DNA of 64,000 nt. Source: Elysia crispata (Eukaryota > Mollusca > Gastropoda > Plakobranchidae). Under the pieces are notes generated by a model. That model saw only the letters and a list, made by a program, of their open reading frames with translations, made no database searches and was not told the DNA's origin. The stretch's first letter is position 1, and every line of letters starts with the position of its first letter. Location: positions 62,001-126,000 of the forward strand of contig JAWDGP010006226.1 in assembly GCA_033675545.1 (NCBI GenBank), given 5' to 3'. This document shows positions 1 to 19,600 of this stretch, one piece after another. The translations under genes and the position numbers were made by a program.

Positions 1-340
1 AGAAATCAATGCAGGAATATTTGGCAGGCCTATTGAAGAGAACAGCAATACATGTTGATCGGGAAATCTGCTCATTTGAGAAAATAAAGTGTGGTATCAG
101 ACAAGGATGTGTGCCTTCCTGAGACCTTTTGTCCCTCTACAGTGAAATAATGCAAAACCTTGAAGGATAACCAGGAATTAAACTGGGAGGACACAATGTA
201 AACAACTTGAGACACTGTATTCATTGCAGAAAACATTTACCCTGTTGTCAATAGGCTCCATGTCCTTGGTACAGTTTAAACATAACGAGGAAAGTAATGG
301 AGGACTCTCAATATGTCCAAATGGTATTTCACTATTAATG
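1..340 (+). mobile_element. LINE reverse-transcriptase fragment, cut by left edge
   Basis: Translation in shifting plus-strand frames gives non-LTR reverse-transcriptase pieces. The clearest is ICSFEKIKCGIRQGCVPS, matching the conserved 'GIRQGC.LSP' block before the palm, followed by LLSLYSEIMQNLEG. A weakened version of the YADD region (VNNLRHCIH) comes next, near 200-240. Several frames are needed, so the copy is decayed. It lies downstream of the last visible exon of the minus-strand ERICH2-like gene, probably in that gene's next intron. The right boundary is approximate. Confidence 0.75.
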
Positions 341-1343
341 CTTAGATTTTTTACTTGAATGAATGAATATCTATGACAATCAACTTAAATTAATTGAAAA
401 CAAAATTCTGAATGCGGAGGAAAAAAATTAAACCCCCAAAACTTCTTCCTATTTCGAAAAAAAACCCAAAAAAAACACTGATATGTTGAAAATTCATAAT
501 TCACTTCATTCAACCTTAATTTTCAACACTGAAAACCACACAAAATGCATTTTCTTAAACATCTTTGGTAGTAAAAGTAGCAAGATCTGACTGATACTGA
601 AAGTAAAGTACTTTTTTCTATGCAAAACAGCCATAATTTCATTATTTTTAGCTCTCATCCAAATATAATATTATTGTTTTACATTTCATTTTACCTAAAA
701 AGAATACAATAAAAATTACACATGGGGAAATTGTAATAATGATAACCAAAGATCATTGTGGGTGATAATTATTTTGTTCAAAGTTACGTCAAGATGTTTA
801 ATATGTGTGGCTGTTAAATGTAGATGTCATGTGTCTACAATTTATCTACACTGTAATTCTAATCTAGGGATATCTTAGAAATACACGACGTTCAGGTCTA
901 CGTCTCGATAATTTCTAGTGAAATGCACTACTCCATAGCTACCTTTTCATGCTTCGTCTTGTTAATTTTTTTTTTCTTTTTGGTGAAGGCAGTGCGTGTT
1001 TTAAACATAAAATATAGAAGAAAAAAAAGTAAGCCTCCACAGACAATAACCTAGATTGTCACATAGCTTTAAAAAAATTTGACTTTAGATGCCAGATTTT
1101 TTTGATCAGCTACGCTTATGTTATATGAAGTGGGGGGAAAAATGATTCTCAAATAAAATATTATTTTTCTCATGTCACAATGAAGATATGACAATTGACA
1201 AAGAAATATTCAGCTGAATCAAATAAAAAAGGAACTTTGGGCTGTGAAATAGCACAATGAAATAGCATATCTCTCATTACAAATGCATTCATAAGAACAT
1301 TTTAGGCTGCACCAATAAAATACATGTATAACTGTTGTCTTAC

Positions 1344-8055
<6,712 letters not shown>

Positions 8056-8610
8056 GTTTAACTCTGAAAAAATAAGGAAAACATTTAAAAATCTGTTGGA
8101 GACAGTACATATTGAGGTAACATTTATAATTATTAATATGATGAGTCCAAGGCCATTCTTTGAAAGACTTTGTGTTAAAAAAAAATGGCTAATGGTAAGG
8201 GATTCAAGCAGGCATATAGCCTTTGGTTTGAGACAGTGTTGTATGGAAAGAAAAAAGAAGTATTTAAACGGGGTGAAAAATCATCAATTGTTTTCATCAA
8301 TAACCATTTTGAGTAAATCAAAATTTTAACAAATGAATGCATTGTTCAGTTCTTCTCAATATTACCAAAATGTGCCATGTATCTTAGTCTGAATATACAA
8401 AAAAGTCAAACCCCTTCCAAAAAAAATAAAACATATTTTTATATTTTTTTTTTGTGAAATGATCAGCCATCTGATTGAAATAGTGGAAACAAGATACTAG
8501 CTAAGAAATTAAAATAAAATCTCACTTTTATATTTGCGTGAAGGATAAATTAATTCTAATTACTATGCCCACATTATTTTTTGTTCATTTAAAAAGTAAT
8601 AAAAATAGGG

Positions 8611-8770
8611 ATTGTCATTAACTGATTGCATCCATTCCCACGCTCACATCGTGAAGCTGTTCTCTATAGTTGTCCATATCAACACTGTGAGCGTGAATGC
8701 GAAATGTGAATCTTCTGTAATTCTGGCAGGCTACCCAAAAAAAAAATCTGAATGCAATCAGTTAAACAAA
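8611..8770. repeat. Small nested inverted repeat, MITE-like
   Basis: TTAACTGATTGCAT at 8618-8631 is matched exactly in inverse by ATGCAATCAGTTAA at 8752-8765. Inside these, CACGCTCACA near 8640 pairs with TGTGAGCGTG near 8687. The nested pairing makes a foldable unit of about 150 bp, as in MITEs. No target-site duplication was established, and the ORF across it (MSLTDCIHSHAH) is probably incidental. Confidence 0.45.
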
Positions 8771-9367
8771 ATCAACAACAGAACAATATGTGAGCACTGC
8801 ATTCAAAATACTTCAAAGGAAACAACTGAAAGGTGTACATTAGTTTTCATTTTTCTTTCTATAACCAACGCTGGTGCCATTTGAATTTCCTCCATCAAGA
8901 CGAAGCTTACAAAGTGAAATGAATATATGTTATATTTATAATAGGTTTGTTATGTCTTTTTTGTCTCGTAATTACAAAGTTGTGAGCTTATTTCCTTTTA
9001 GACCTCCATCAAGTTAAAGCAGTTCAGGATTTCATTCAAAACAATATGGTGGTCTCTGCCTTACTTCTCTTTCCATGGGGAGCAGTGTTTATCATGACAA
9101 CAGGCGAACATAACATGAAGCAAAGATACAATTTACAATTAAAAAAAAAAAATCTGCTTCTTATTTCGTAATAACTTCTGAATGAGTACGGTAAGTGATG
9201 TTGTTTATTAAGATGTAATGAGCTGAGGACACTCTTGATTCAGATTTTCTACAGGCCAATATTTGTCATATAGATCTTATTAATGCCGCAAGTAAGTGTA
9301 TATCATTTTCTAACAATAAACTATCAATCACCAAAAAAAAAAAAAAAACCTAAGTAATCATGCATCC

Positions 9368-9392
9368 TAGATCTAGATCTAGATCTAGATCT
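9368..9392. repeat. (TAGATC)n short array
   Basis: Four tandem TAGATC-type units form a palindromic 6-bp motif. The same word family recurs at 9555-9585, 25009-25025, 29400-29600, 36011-36050, 51070 and 51200, so it is a genome-wide simple repeat rather than a local one. Confidence 0.85.
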
Positions 9393-9936
9393 ATATCAAC
9401 TTAATGAACATACCCAATAGGAAATTACCCAACCCTTATTTCTAGTAACAGCGTTTTTGCAGAGATTTATGTTGCTTGTTTGAATGATTTTTTTAAAAGA
9501 GACCACTTAAAAACACAGCTATGTTAAATATAAATCCACGAATATGATGAAGATTTTAGATCTAGTCCTAGATCTAGATTTCCTGTGAATTCATTATGTA
9601 ATTTGAATATTTGATTTCAAACTTCAAAGTGGGTCTGGATTTTGTTTTTCATCAAGTTCTTAATTAGATGTATATGGATCTAAATCTTGATCACGAAAAT
9701 TATACTTAGTAAACCTAAACTTTGATAGAAATTATAAATTGAAAACTACTAGGCAAACAGAACCATAAAAAATTCCATCGAAATTGTAATTTCATCTTGT
9801 TTACACTGGTTACAAGAGAGCTAGATTCTAGACTCAATTCCGGTTCAAGTTTTAGAATTTGCGGTAAACGTTTTTTATACGCTACAAGCCGACGAAAAAA
9901 ACAAGCTTTGTGATAAACTGAGTCATGGGAAGCACA

Positions 9937-10180
<244 letters not shown>

Positions 10181-13084
10181 TGCTTTTAGTTATAATTCTA
10201 CGTATCTATAAATACTAATTTAAGTCCTGAGCAATATGGCAAATATAATATATGAAAATTTTGAAAAGCGATGTAGCATCCAAACGTTAGTCAGAATGTC
10301 TTATGTTTAAAATTTCTAGATCGCAGTCGCTTCTTTATGTAAGGAAGTTTCGCAACCGAAAAAGGTGAGCAGATTGAGTTCAACTGGACACGATTTCTAT
10401 GAGAACTTATGGAAATACATGTTCATAGAATACGCTTCAAGGTGTAATTCAGTGCCTGCATTGGGTAAAATTGCAAATGGCAATAATACACCTGAAGATA
10501 AATTCATGTATTGTCCATTTAATGAAAATTTACTAATTTTTCTTTTAAACGTGATGGCTGTTTGCAAACGAGGTTTTCTATCTTGTGTGTTCCTTCTATT
10601 TTTATCTTTCTATTGTCTGCATGGGTTATCATTGCATTTCCAACATTAATAAAATGTATCGCAGATTGTGGCACCAAAGATTGAGGGGTTAGAGCGGCCA
10701 CCCTGATACCCTGATATCTGCAGAAACCTTCCTCTCGTGTTCGTCAGAGGAGTTCAAAGCCTAATCTCTTTATTTTCGCCCTGCACCCCATCGACTTATT
10801 TGTACTAAAAGCCAGTTGTGGATGTGTTATATCAAACTAACAAAAAAAATAAATATTGAGAACAAAAATACAATGAGCTATCTGCATAGTACACCCTTGC
10901 ACCGATACCGTTTTATGGTCAGTATTTATAAACGTGAATCAACTTTTCGACGATAGCAATGGTGCATGTAATTAGATAAAGCAAGTATTGTTGCACTTTC
11001 TTTAAGAGTACATGTATTCGAAATCTTAACAAAAGATTGCATCAGAGTTATTGCCTTGCTGGCAAACCAAACGCTGAAGAGCCTAGACTGTTCAAATGTA
11101 TTGAGCTGATAAAAAATGCTCAAAGGAGCGCAAAGTCAATGGACACTTTTGTGCCAAATGGTCGGTTAAGTTATGAGCTTAGTGAAAAGAACCTTCATAA
11201 CCCTCTATAAGCATAGTTATAATTTAACTCTTTTTTCAAGTGTGGCTAAGATGGCGCTTGTTTTCTACCTGTAGCTAACATTTACAAGGCTACAGGATCG
11301 TAGTTTGCGAATATATTTGACAAAGAAGGAAAAAAAGGAAGGGGGGGGGTTGGTGGGGTTGAATGATTACTTATTGACTGACAACAAAACAGAATGATGT
11401 GGCAGAGTTTTTTTTTTTAAAGGTGTTTTTGTCGGCTTACAATCGCCAATAAGCCTAGTGTAAGAAGAAACTAGGCATAAGAGGCTAGGAGGAAAACAAA
11501 TTCTGCAAAAGATGAAGATAAATGTTGCCACAGTGATGAGTGATAAAAGATTTTAAAGCAACTGCTCGTTTTTCTACAGGACAATTTGTCACTTCTAGAG
11601 CCATCTTTAGAAGCTTTGTAAGAAAGTAGGATCTCATTTATATGTATATTATAACTCAGTCGCTGAATGCTTTCACCACACCGTCCGTTTTAAATTGTAG
11701 GTTAGTTTCACAAAGGATTAGAGTAAAATATCTTAACTTTCCAAGATGATGTCTTCAAAAGTAATACTCGTACTAAACCTTCATTCTAATATTAGCAGTA
11801 AAGAAACGCTTTTTCTGACATCGTATTTTGTGACTAACAACACTACCGCTATAATTGTTTATCATGGAAAGTCTACTTTCGATTCTTACTGTCTATCTAC
11901 ATGTTTGGAGCCCCTAGAATCAAGATAATCTAATACTGCAGGTAGTCACATTAAATAAAGTCAGATTGATAACTTAGGCGCAAAATCCAGCTTGAAATAT
12001 GGGTTTGGATAAAGATAAAATTTCTGCAATTAAGTATTCCAGGACTAACTGTCGTAACTCTAGTCTCTGAGTCTTCTGTATAAAATTTTAAAGCATAAAG
12101 TGAGTTGGGTCGATAACTGCACCTTGTAAACCCTTTTAACCAGCTGATTAAAAAAAAAAAAATAAAAGTCACAGAATATCCATCAAAAGTCTGCAGGCAC
12201 TAAATTGTTCCATATTCAGGTACCTTTTACAGTTGCCTAAATTTTCTGGAAAAGAAAAGAAAAGAAAAAACTGCTTTTAAAATGAACAAAGTGTTAGTCA
12301 AAAACCGATTTGATGACATAAGTTCATAACTTACAAGATCTAGATGTGTGTGATTTAATTTATTACACTCCTATTCATTAGCTTGTATGAATAGACCTGT
12401 AACTTATGTAAGAGGACCCAGCTACCCAGCCAGTACTTGTTGTCACGGTTTTGATCGTATAGTGTTCTAACTTTATAACTTCTTTTAAATCTAGATCTGA
12501 ATTTAAGGTAACATTGTTGAACAAAATTCTCACCTTAGTCTGTAGCTTGACTTAAAGTTGGATGTCTTGGCTGTGGCAGGAACAGTGGGAATGGTATGCC
12601 CACTGCCTGCTAAGATCCAAAACCAACTCTCTTTGCAGCCTCCTTTCCTCCTCTCTTATCCTCATCACTCCCAGCCAGACAATGACCAAATCAAATAACC
12701 TTTTCTTACTTCAGTTCCCCTTCCCTATATGTTGCTGCCTCCTACCCTACCCTTAACTTAGATGTCACTACCACAGTCAGTGATTAACCACACTCTTTCC
12801 CCTTTTAATGGCATCAGCACCCTTTTCTAGAAAAAAATTTATATCAGATGTGTATCTTTTGTGTGATACATGTATGGTATATATTTTGCTTTCTGAATAC
12901 CCTTGATTGTACTGAATTATATGGGTGCCTTACCTCTCTCCTAGCCTTACTAAACATCTTGGCTGGGTTGTGTCTTTATAAATCCCTCACTGCCAATAGC
13001 ATGCACATTGGACTGGAGTCTTCAGGGAGGTCATAGGTTCTCATATATATCTGAATAGCTAGAGTATATAGAGTTCATGTTGAC

Positions 13085-13255
13085 TAGCTGCCCAGCAGCT
13101 GTTTCTACATGCAGTGTTGCACACCCACCAGCTGCCTAGCAAACCATTTCACATGCAGTGTTGCACACCCACGAGCTGCCTAGCAAACCATTTCACATGC
13201 TGTGTTGCACCACCCATCTGCTGCCTTGCACCCCCTTTCATCTGGAGTGTTACGC
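13085..13255. repeat. 44-bp minisatellite, about 3.5 copies
   Basis: Copies begin at 13107, 13151 and 13195, each opening ACATGCaGTGTTGCAC and carrying the block GAGCTGCCTAGCAAACCATTTC or a variant. A partial copy precedes at about 13085, and a worn one follows to about 13255. The array ends about 350 bp before the NHEJ1 start codon. Confidence 0.9.
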
Positions 13256-13612
13256 CATTGACTTAAAACTGTTCAATGGTTACTGTTGGTTCCCATGTTG
13301 AAGAGGGGACTATGATTCATCTTGATGCCTAACTGAAAGGGGAGTTTTAATACCTAATCCTGACTATAGATGTAAAATTTTCTTTTTTTTTGTCATCATG
13401 TCGACTATAGGAGCAATTGTAAATTACCTTAAAATAAACAGCAAAGTAACAAGGTACAAGTATTCTAAAATATCTCATGGTTACATCAAAATTACAATGA
13501 TTAAAAAATTTTTTCGGTACCAAAAAGTTTAATGTGATTCAAAATCTATTACATATATGTCTGATTTCAGTCACGCTGAGTCAAGGAGATTGTAAGATTG
13601 CACTCTTCAGAC

Positions 13613-16600
13613 ATGACAGAACTTCAGTGGAGGCGGCAGTGGAAACCAGATCTGAGTTCTTGCCCCTGGAAACCTTTGCCCATCAATAAAATTGATGAGG
13701 AGACTGGAGGTTGCTTTCTGGTGAAGTCAAAATTTTACAATGATGCTTACGAGGTACTCATTACAGACATGGTGCACTTTTGGTATGAAAAACTGAGTGG
13801 TGCAGCACTGAAGAGGAGAGTCACGGTGAGTAAAAAAAGTCTTAATTCTAAGTGGTTGATTGTTAAAACTACTAGTCTGCAACTTTTTGTAACTATCCTG
13901 GAGTTGTAAGGTTCATATATTCATCAAGAGAATGTAGAGCTCATTGCTTTTTTATTGAAAAGAATAATAGGCTTTTCAATGGAGTTCAACCCACCATTGA
14001 CGGTGCAAGCAGAAAAATACATAGTGGGTTTTAAATTTGTAATTTGTAAAACTTAAAAGCAAGTTGACCTCAGGTGTGTATTTTATATACACATTTAAAA
14101 AAAAATTTTTCTTTTAAAATTACTGTCTCTATCAACAGTTTATATTTGCATGTAAACCCTTTTGGTTTTGTATATATATTTGGCAACGATAAACTGTATT
14201 GTAACAGTGAGTTATATTGTTGAAAAAATATTATCTTTCCCTAACAGGAATTAAACCCAAGTATTGAGGCACCCATATCCAAAATACTGGATCAAATCCG
14301 TTACAGCTTGGAGTCACCTGGCAATGGGATGCAATTAACGATTAGCAATTCAGATGATGAAGCTGTCCTTGAGATAGAGTCTCACCTGGCTGGGATGCCT
14401 TTCTTGTATTCATTTAAAGCTGGCAGTGCCCCAGAAACAATGGTGAGAATATATCTAAGATAATAATGTTGCCTTGATCCAATGGCAACAACTTAACAGA
14501 CTCTCAAAACAGCAAATACTGATAGATATTGTTTAAGTTTCATTCTTAAAAATCTAAAGGTATGTGGGAAATGAGGTGTCTTGGCATCAGTATTTTTTTG
14601 TTATTAAAAGGAAGGTGGAGATATAAATAGAAGAGCCATAATACCCTATGAGTCAATCAACCAGTTGCCCTGCTCTTTAGCATAAGTGATCATGACTTTC
14701 CACGTATCTCAATCCCACATTGCTCTTAGTGCATCTTTTACTCATCATACATTTATCACTTTTTTAGTCCATCCAACATCTGATCTTGATATTTTCCCCA
14801 GCTGCGTTTTCCTTCAACCATTCCAGTTGTCACAGGGTATTCCAGTTTCTCTCTTTTCATCGCATGGCCAAAAAAAGTTGCTTGGCGTTTACATATTCTA
14901 TTTATGATTGATCTTGTTGTGTTAGCTTCTGGTAACACTTTGCAGTCTATAAGATTCATAGCATTCTCTATAGGAAACACATTTCTGTTGCCTCCAGTTT
15001 CTTTCGTAACTGCTTTGAAATTGTCCAGGCCTCACACCCATACATCAGAATGGATTCAATGTAGCACTTCAGGGTTCTTCTCTTTTTGTCGATAAAGTTG
15101 TATTCATATCTTAGTGCTAATTTCTTCCTCTGGAAATTCACTTTTGCTTACGCTAATCTTAATGGGATTTCAAACATGTCATACATTTATCACTTTTTTA
15201 GTCCATCCAACATCTGATCTTGTTATTTTCCCCAATTGTGTTTTCCTTCCATCATTCCAGTTGTCACAGGGTATTCCAATTTCTCTCTTTTCATCACATG
15301 GCCAAAAAAAGTTGCTAATCGCTAATCTTAATGGGATTTCAAACATGTCATCTCCATTGCTTGATATTAAAGCACCCGAGTACTTGAAAAGATCCCTATG
15401 CTTGAGTTTGTTCCCTTTTTGTTGTTCAATTCAAATCCTCTCTTTTTGCTTTCTTCTTCAACAATGACTAAAAATTGTTGCAAGTCTTCTTTATTTTCTG
15501 CAATTAATACAGTTTCATCAGCGTAGGGCTTATCTGAAGTTGCTCACTTTGTGCCTCCTACTTTAATTCCTAGGCATCCTTCTAATGACAAACTATATGA
15601 AAAAAAAAAGAAATTTCCTTGAGATAATCTGCTTAATTTTTGTAACATGAGATTTTAAACAGCGGACAGATTTTTACCATACATATGACAATGAATTTTT
15701 TATTTAAAAGTAGATTATTCAAGAAGGGCACGGACAAAATGCAACTAGAATGTACTTAAAACAAACATTGCAGTCCTCATGAGAGTTCACAATCACTTTG
15801 ACATCACCAAGATTTTTTAAAGGGTTGTTTTATGCTTATTTAAAAGTATGAAAGACTGATAAACGATTAGTAGAGAAATAAAAAGGTAAAGATGTCCTTT
15901 TTTATATTGAATTTAAGATTTTTATATTTTTAAATGAAGAAATGCAGCAATGCTCAGAAATTCAATGATCCCACCCTGGACTGGAATAACCTTGATACAA
16001 ACTAGTAGGACTAAAACGTGTTCTTCTGTTTTAGGCAAGAGACCATTTGACTGTTCCTCTAATGGCAATGGTGGGCGAACTCTACAGGCAGCAGCAAGAG
16101 CTCTTCAAGCTTCTCGAAGGCAAAGACAGGCAAATTGATGACTATAAAGCTCAGGGAGCCAGAGTTTCCCGCAGTGAGTACCTGATCAGTAAACTGGGAT
16201 GATAATTGATCAGCTTTTATTCAGGAGTTGTTTTCATCTCATGCCTGGGTCAATTTTACAAAAATACAAGCTTATAGATTTTGATACAATGTCAACAGGA
16301 AATATGCAGCTTTACTTTTGGACAAATTTTTGATTCACTTGTGCCCTGCAAAGGTCATTCATGAAATGAAAAAGGGTGAAAAAATACTAACATAGAAAAG
16401 AATCAATCCATATTTACTTCTTTAGACTCACAACTTTGGTTCTTATCACTGATATTTTCTTTTGCAGAATTTCTAGCAACAGCCACATTTGATGAAGTTG
16501 CATTTCAAAACAGCATGATCACCTCCAAGGTCTGAGTATTGACTGATATAAGATTTTTCTGGGTGCGAATAGTGAAAACGTTGTCAAAGATTGACAAGTA

Positions 16601-19600
16601 AAAAGAATGGTGTCTATTGGAAATTTCTTTTATTCTTTTGAAGAACGAAAAAAAAAAATTAAAAAGAAGTCCATAAAGAGTGTTAATAAATCATATGAGA
16701 AGAATCAGATTTTTATGTCTTGTGCTTAAGTTGAACATGACATGCAAATGCGGAAGTGCTAGGCTCTATTGCTAGAATACAGTATCCTTTTCTTTACCAA
16801 GAAGATTCAAATAACGAGTGTTAATCATAAGTTCTAATGCTAAGAGTTCTGGCTCAAAGAACAACTCTATACCGTCTCTTACTACTTTTGAAGCTTCTAA
16901 GTTGTGGCTAAAAATCTTTATTTTTAAAAACAATTTTTGTCTTCTTCTCTTAATCTTAAACCAAAATATATTTCATATGTTTGGCCTCACAAAGGGCTTC
17001 GAGGAAGAAGTTAAGGCTTGTGGAGAGAAGGCGTTTACTTCATGTGGCCAGGAACTGTACAGAGAGATAGCAACCAAGAGAGCTTGGTTACTTAGCTCAC
17101 CCATTAAAGGTGAGAGGAAATTATAGAAACCAATAATGTGATTCTTTTTTCTTTTTCTTTTTAAGAAGTTTACCTACTAGAAGCCCTTATATAAGATATG
17201 AAAATAAAGAAACTAACAGACTTTTTGTAATGCCTCCGCTCTGTTTTCATCCTTAGAAAGTCCTAGTAACTTTTCTTTTTCATTGGAATTTCCCAAATTT
17301 AAAAAAAAAAGGGTTTAGAATCATTTTAGATATCCAAAGAATGAAATTTTTGTTGGATAAGAAGTGAAGCACAATGATATTTGATTTTAGTAAACTAGAT
17401 TTCTTTTACTGTTTTAGTAAATGAGATAGCTTTGAATTACTAAACAGGTGTCTATACCATTTCTTCTTCCTTCCCTTTTCCCCACCCCCCCTTCCCGTTC
17501 TTTCAGTTTTATTTACTCATGGCCACAACATTAACTTACTCCTGTGGTTGATGTAGCTGTAAAATGAAAAAAAGAAAGATTATATGCAATCTTTGCATTA
17601 ATAGAGCTTAATTAATGTTACTTAAAATTTTTGTGGCAACTCAAAGCTGGTAATAAATATATCTACATGTAATTGAAAGACTTTTTTGCCGACAGTTGAG
17701 AAAGTGAATGAATCCAAGAGTGCTCCTAGCTTAGAGTCTTGGGGACATCGTCTACCACCATCCATTGCAAACAAAAATCAGTCTCCTTCAAAATCAGTCG
17801 AGTCACCACAAAAAAGTTCTGGCTCAGGAGCATCTAGTGCCGACAGCACCCCTGTCAAGGTATGTGTAAATTATGCTTGACAATTGAACAATACAGGTTG
17901 ATCAATCAGGTGCCCAGCTCTCATTGCATGTTGCTCATCCTACTTTCAACCAGTTTGTTAATCCATCCAACATCTTTTCTTGCTGTTTTCCCATGCTGTG
18001 TTTTCCTTCAATTATTCCAGTTGTCAAAATATATTCTAGTTTCTCACCTCTCATCACATGGCCAAAAAGGTTGCCTGCCGAATAGGTATTTTATTTGTAA
18101 GTGATCTTGTTGTGTGGGCTTCTAGTAATACTGTTTCGTTTGATTTTTTAGCAGTCCATGGGATTCATAGCATTCTTCAAAAGAATCCCATATCTGTTGC
18201 TTACAGTTTCTTTTGTAACTGTTTGGAAAATGTCCTGGCCTCGCATCCATACATCGTAATCGGTTCAATATATCATTCCAGGGCTCTTCTTCTTGTGTGA
18301 ATGGAGATGTGTTTATTTGTAACTACCTACTATTTCGTTGTATGGAAACTTTTTTGCTTGTGATATTCTTGTTTTTGTGTCCATTGCTTGATATTAAAGT
18401 ACCTAAGTACATGTATTTGAATGATCCTTTTGCTTGAGTTTATTCCAATTAGTAAATATCTTCATCTGCTGTCACTCTTGTTTCGAACCATTACTATTAC
18501 TTCAGTCTTTTTGCTGCTCAATAAGGGGTTAACAGATCAAGCAATTTCATTGATAGAGAGTTTAGGATTTCAAATTTCCAAGGATAAAAGCTCCCTTACC
18601 CCTCAAAATCAGATACCGTATTTGGGATTTGTTGTTTACTCCAATGATATGTCCTACCCACTATCACGATAAATACTGATGTAAGCAATACTGGTTGGCT
18701 GGAATTAACGATAGGGTTATTACAAGCGGCCTGTGGTCTAAAGACGAACAGTCATTACATATGAATTGTCTAGAACTCAAAGCTGCCTTACTTTCTATTA
18801 AAGCTTTCATTTCAAACATGAGAAACTATTTTTTTACTTACTGTCTGATAATACCACCACAGTTAGATGTATCAATAACCAAGGTAGCGGGAAAAAGCAT
18901 ATAACTTGAGAACTTTTGGTATGGTGCATTGAGCGCAACAGTTGGATTACAGCAAGCCATTTGCCAGGTGTAGATAACTTTGAGGATGACAAGGAAAGCA
19001 GATGTCTAGGATTAGAGACAGAGTGGAGTCTGTTAGCCGCAGAAGCTGTAGAGTAAAGGCTTGTTATGGTCCATTTGACATAAATTTAATGAGAGCAGAA
19101 TAAATCGGAAAATTCAGTGCTACGAATATTCTCATTATAAAGATCTACATTCTAGTTCTACATTGCAGATCAACAGGCTTTTTATTTTTTTTTTTTAGGC
19201 TCAGAGTATTATTCAAGCAAAGATTTCTGAGCAAGTAATTATCATGTGAATTTTTGTTTTACTGGTTCTTTCGAACAGATTTATTTAATATTTCTTTAAT
19301 TAGATTTATTAATAATATTAAAGATTGATATTAAATGCAAAAGTATATAGTATGATTATTCATTCATAATTCATAATTTGAGTTGCTGTCCGAGCTGTTT
19401 GTCTTTTATTACAGTGTCTTCGAACCTTGGGATAGTACGATATTCTTAACATAGAATATAGAATCAGTTTGATATGTCCAATTTACCATAGCCCTAAGCG
19501 TTTCCCAAATCTTTTCCACACATAGAAATCGCACTAATACAGTGGAAACCTCATAATTTGACTTGAATGGGAATGGATTGAAATTCGAATTAAGGGGATT

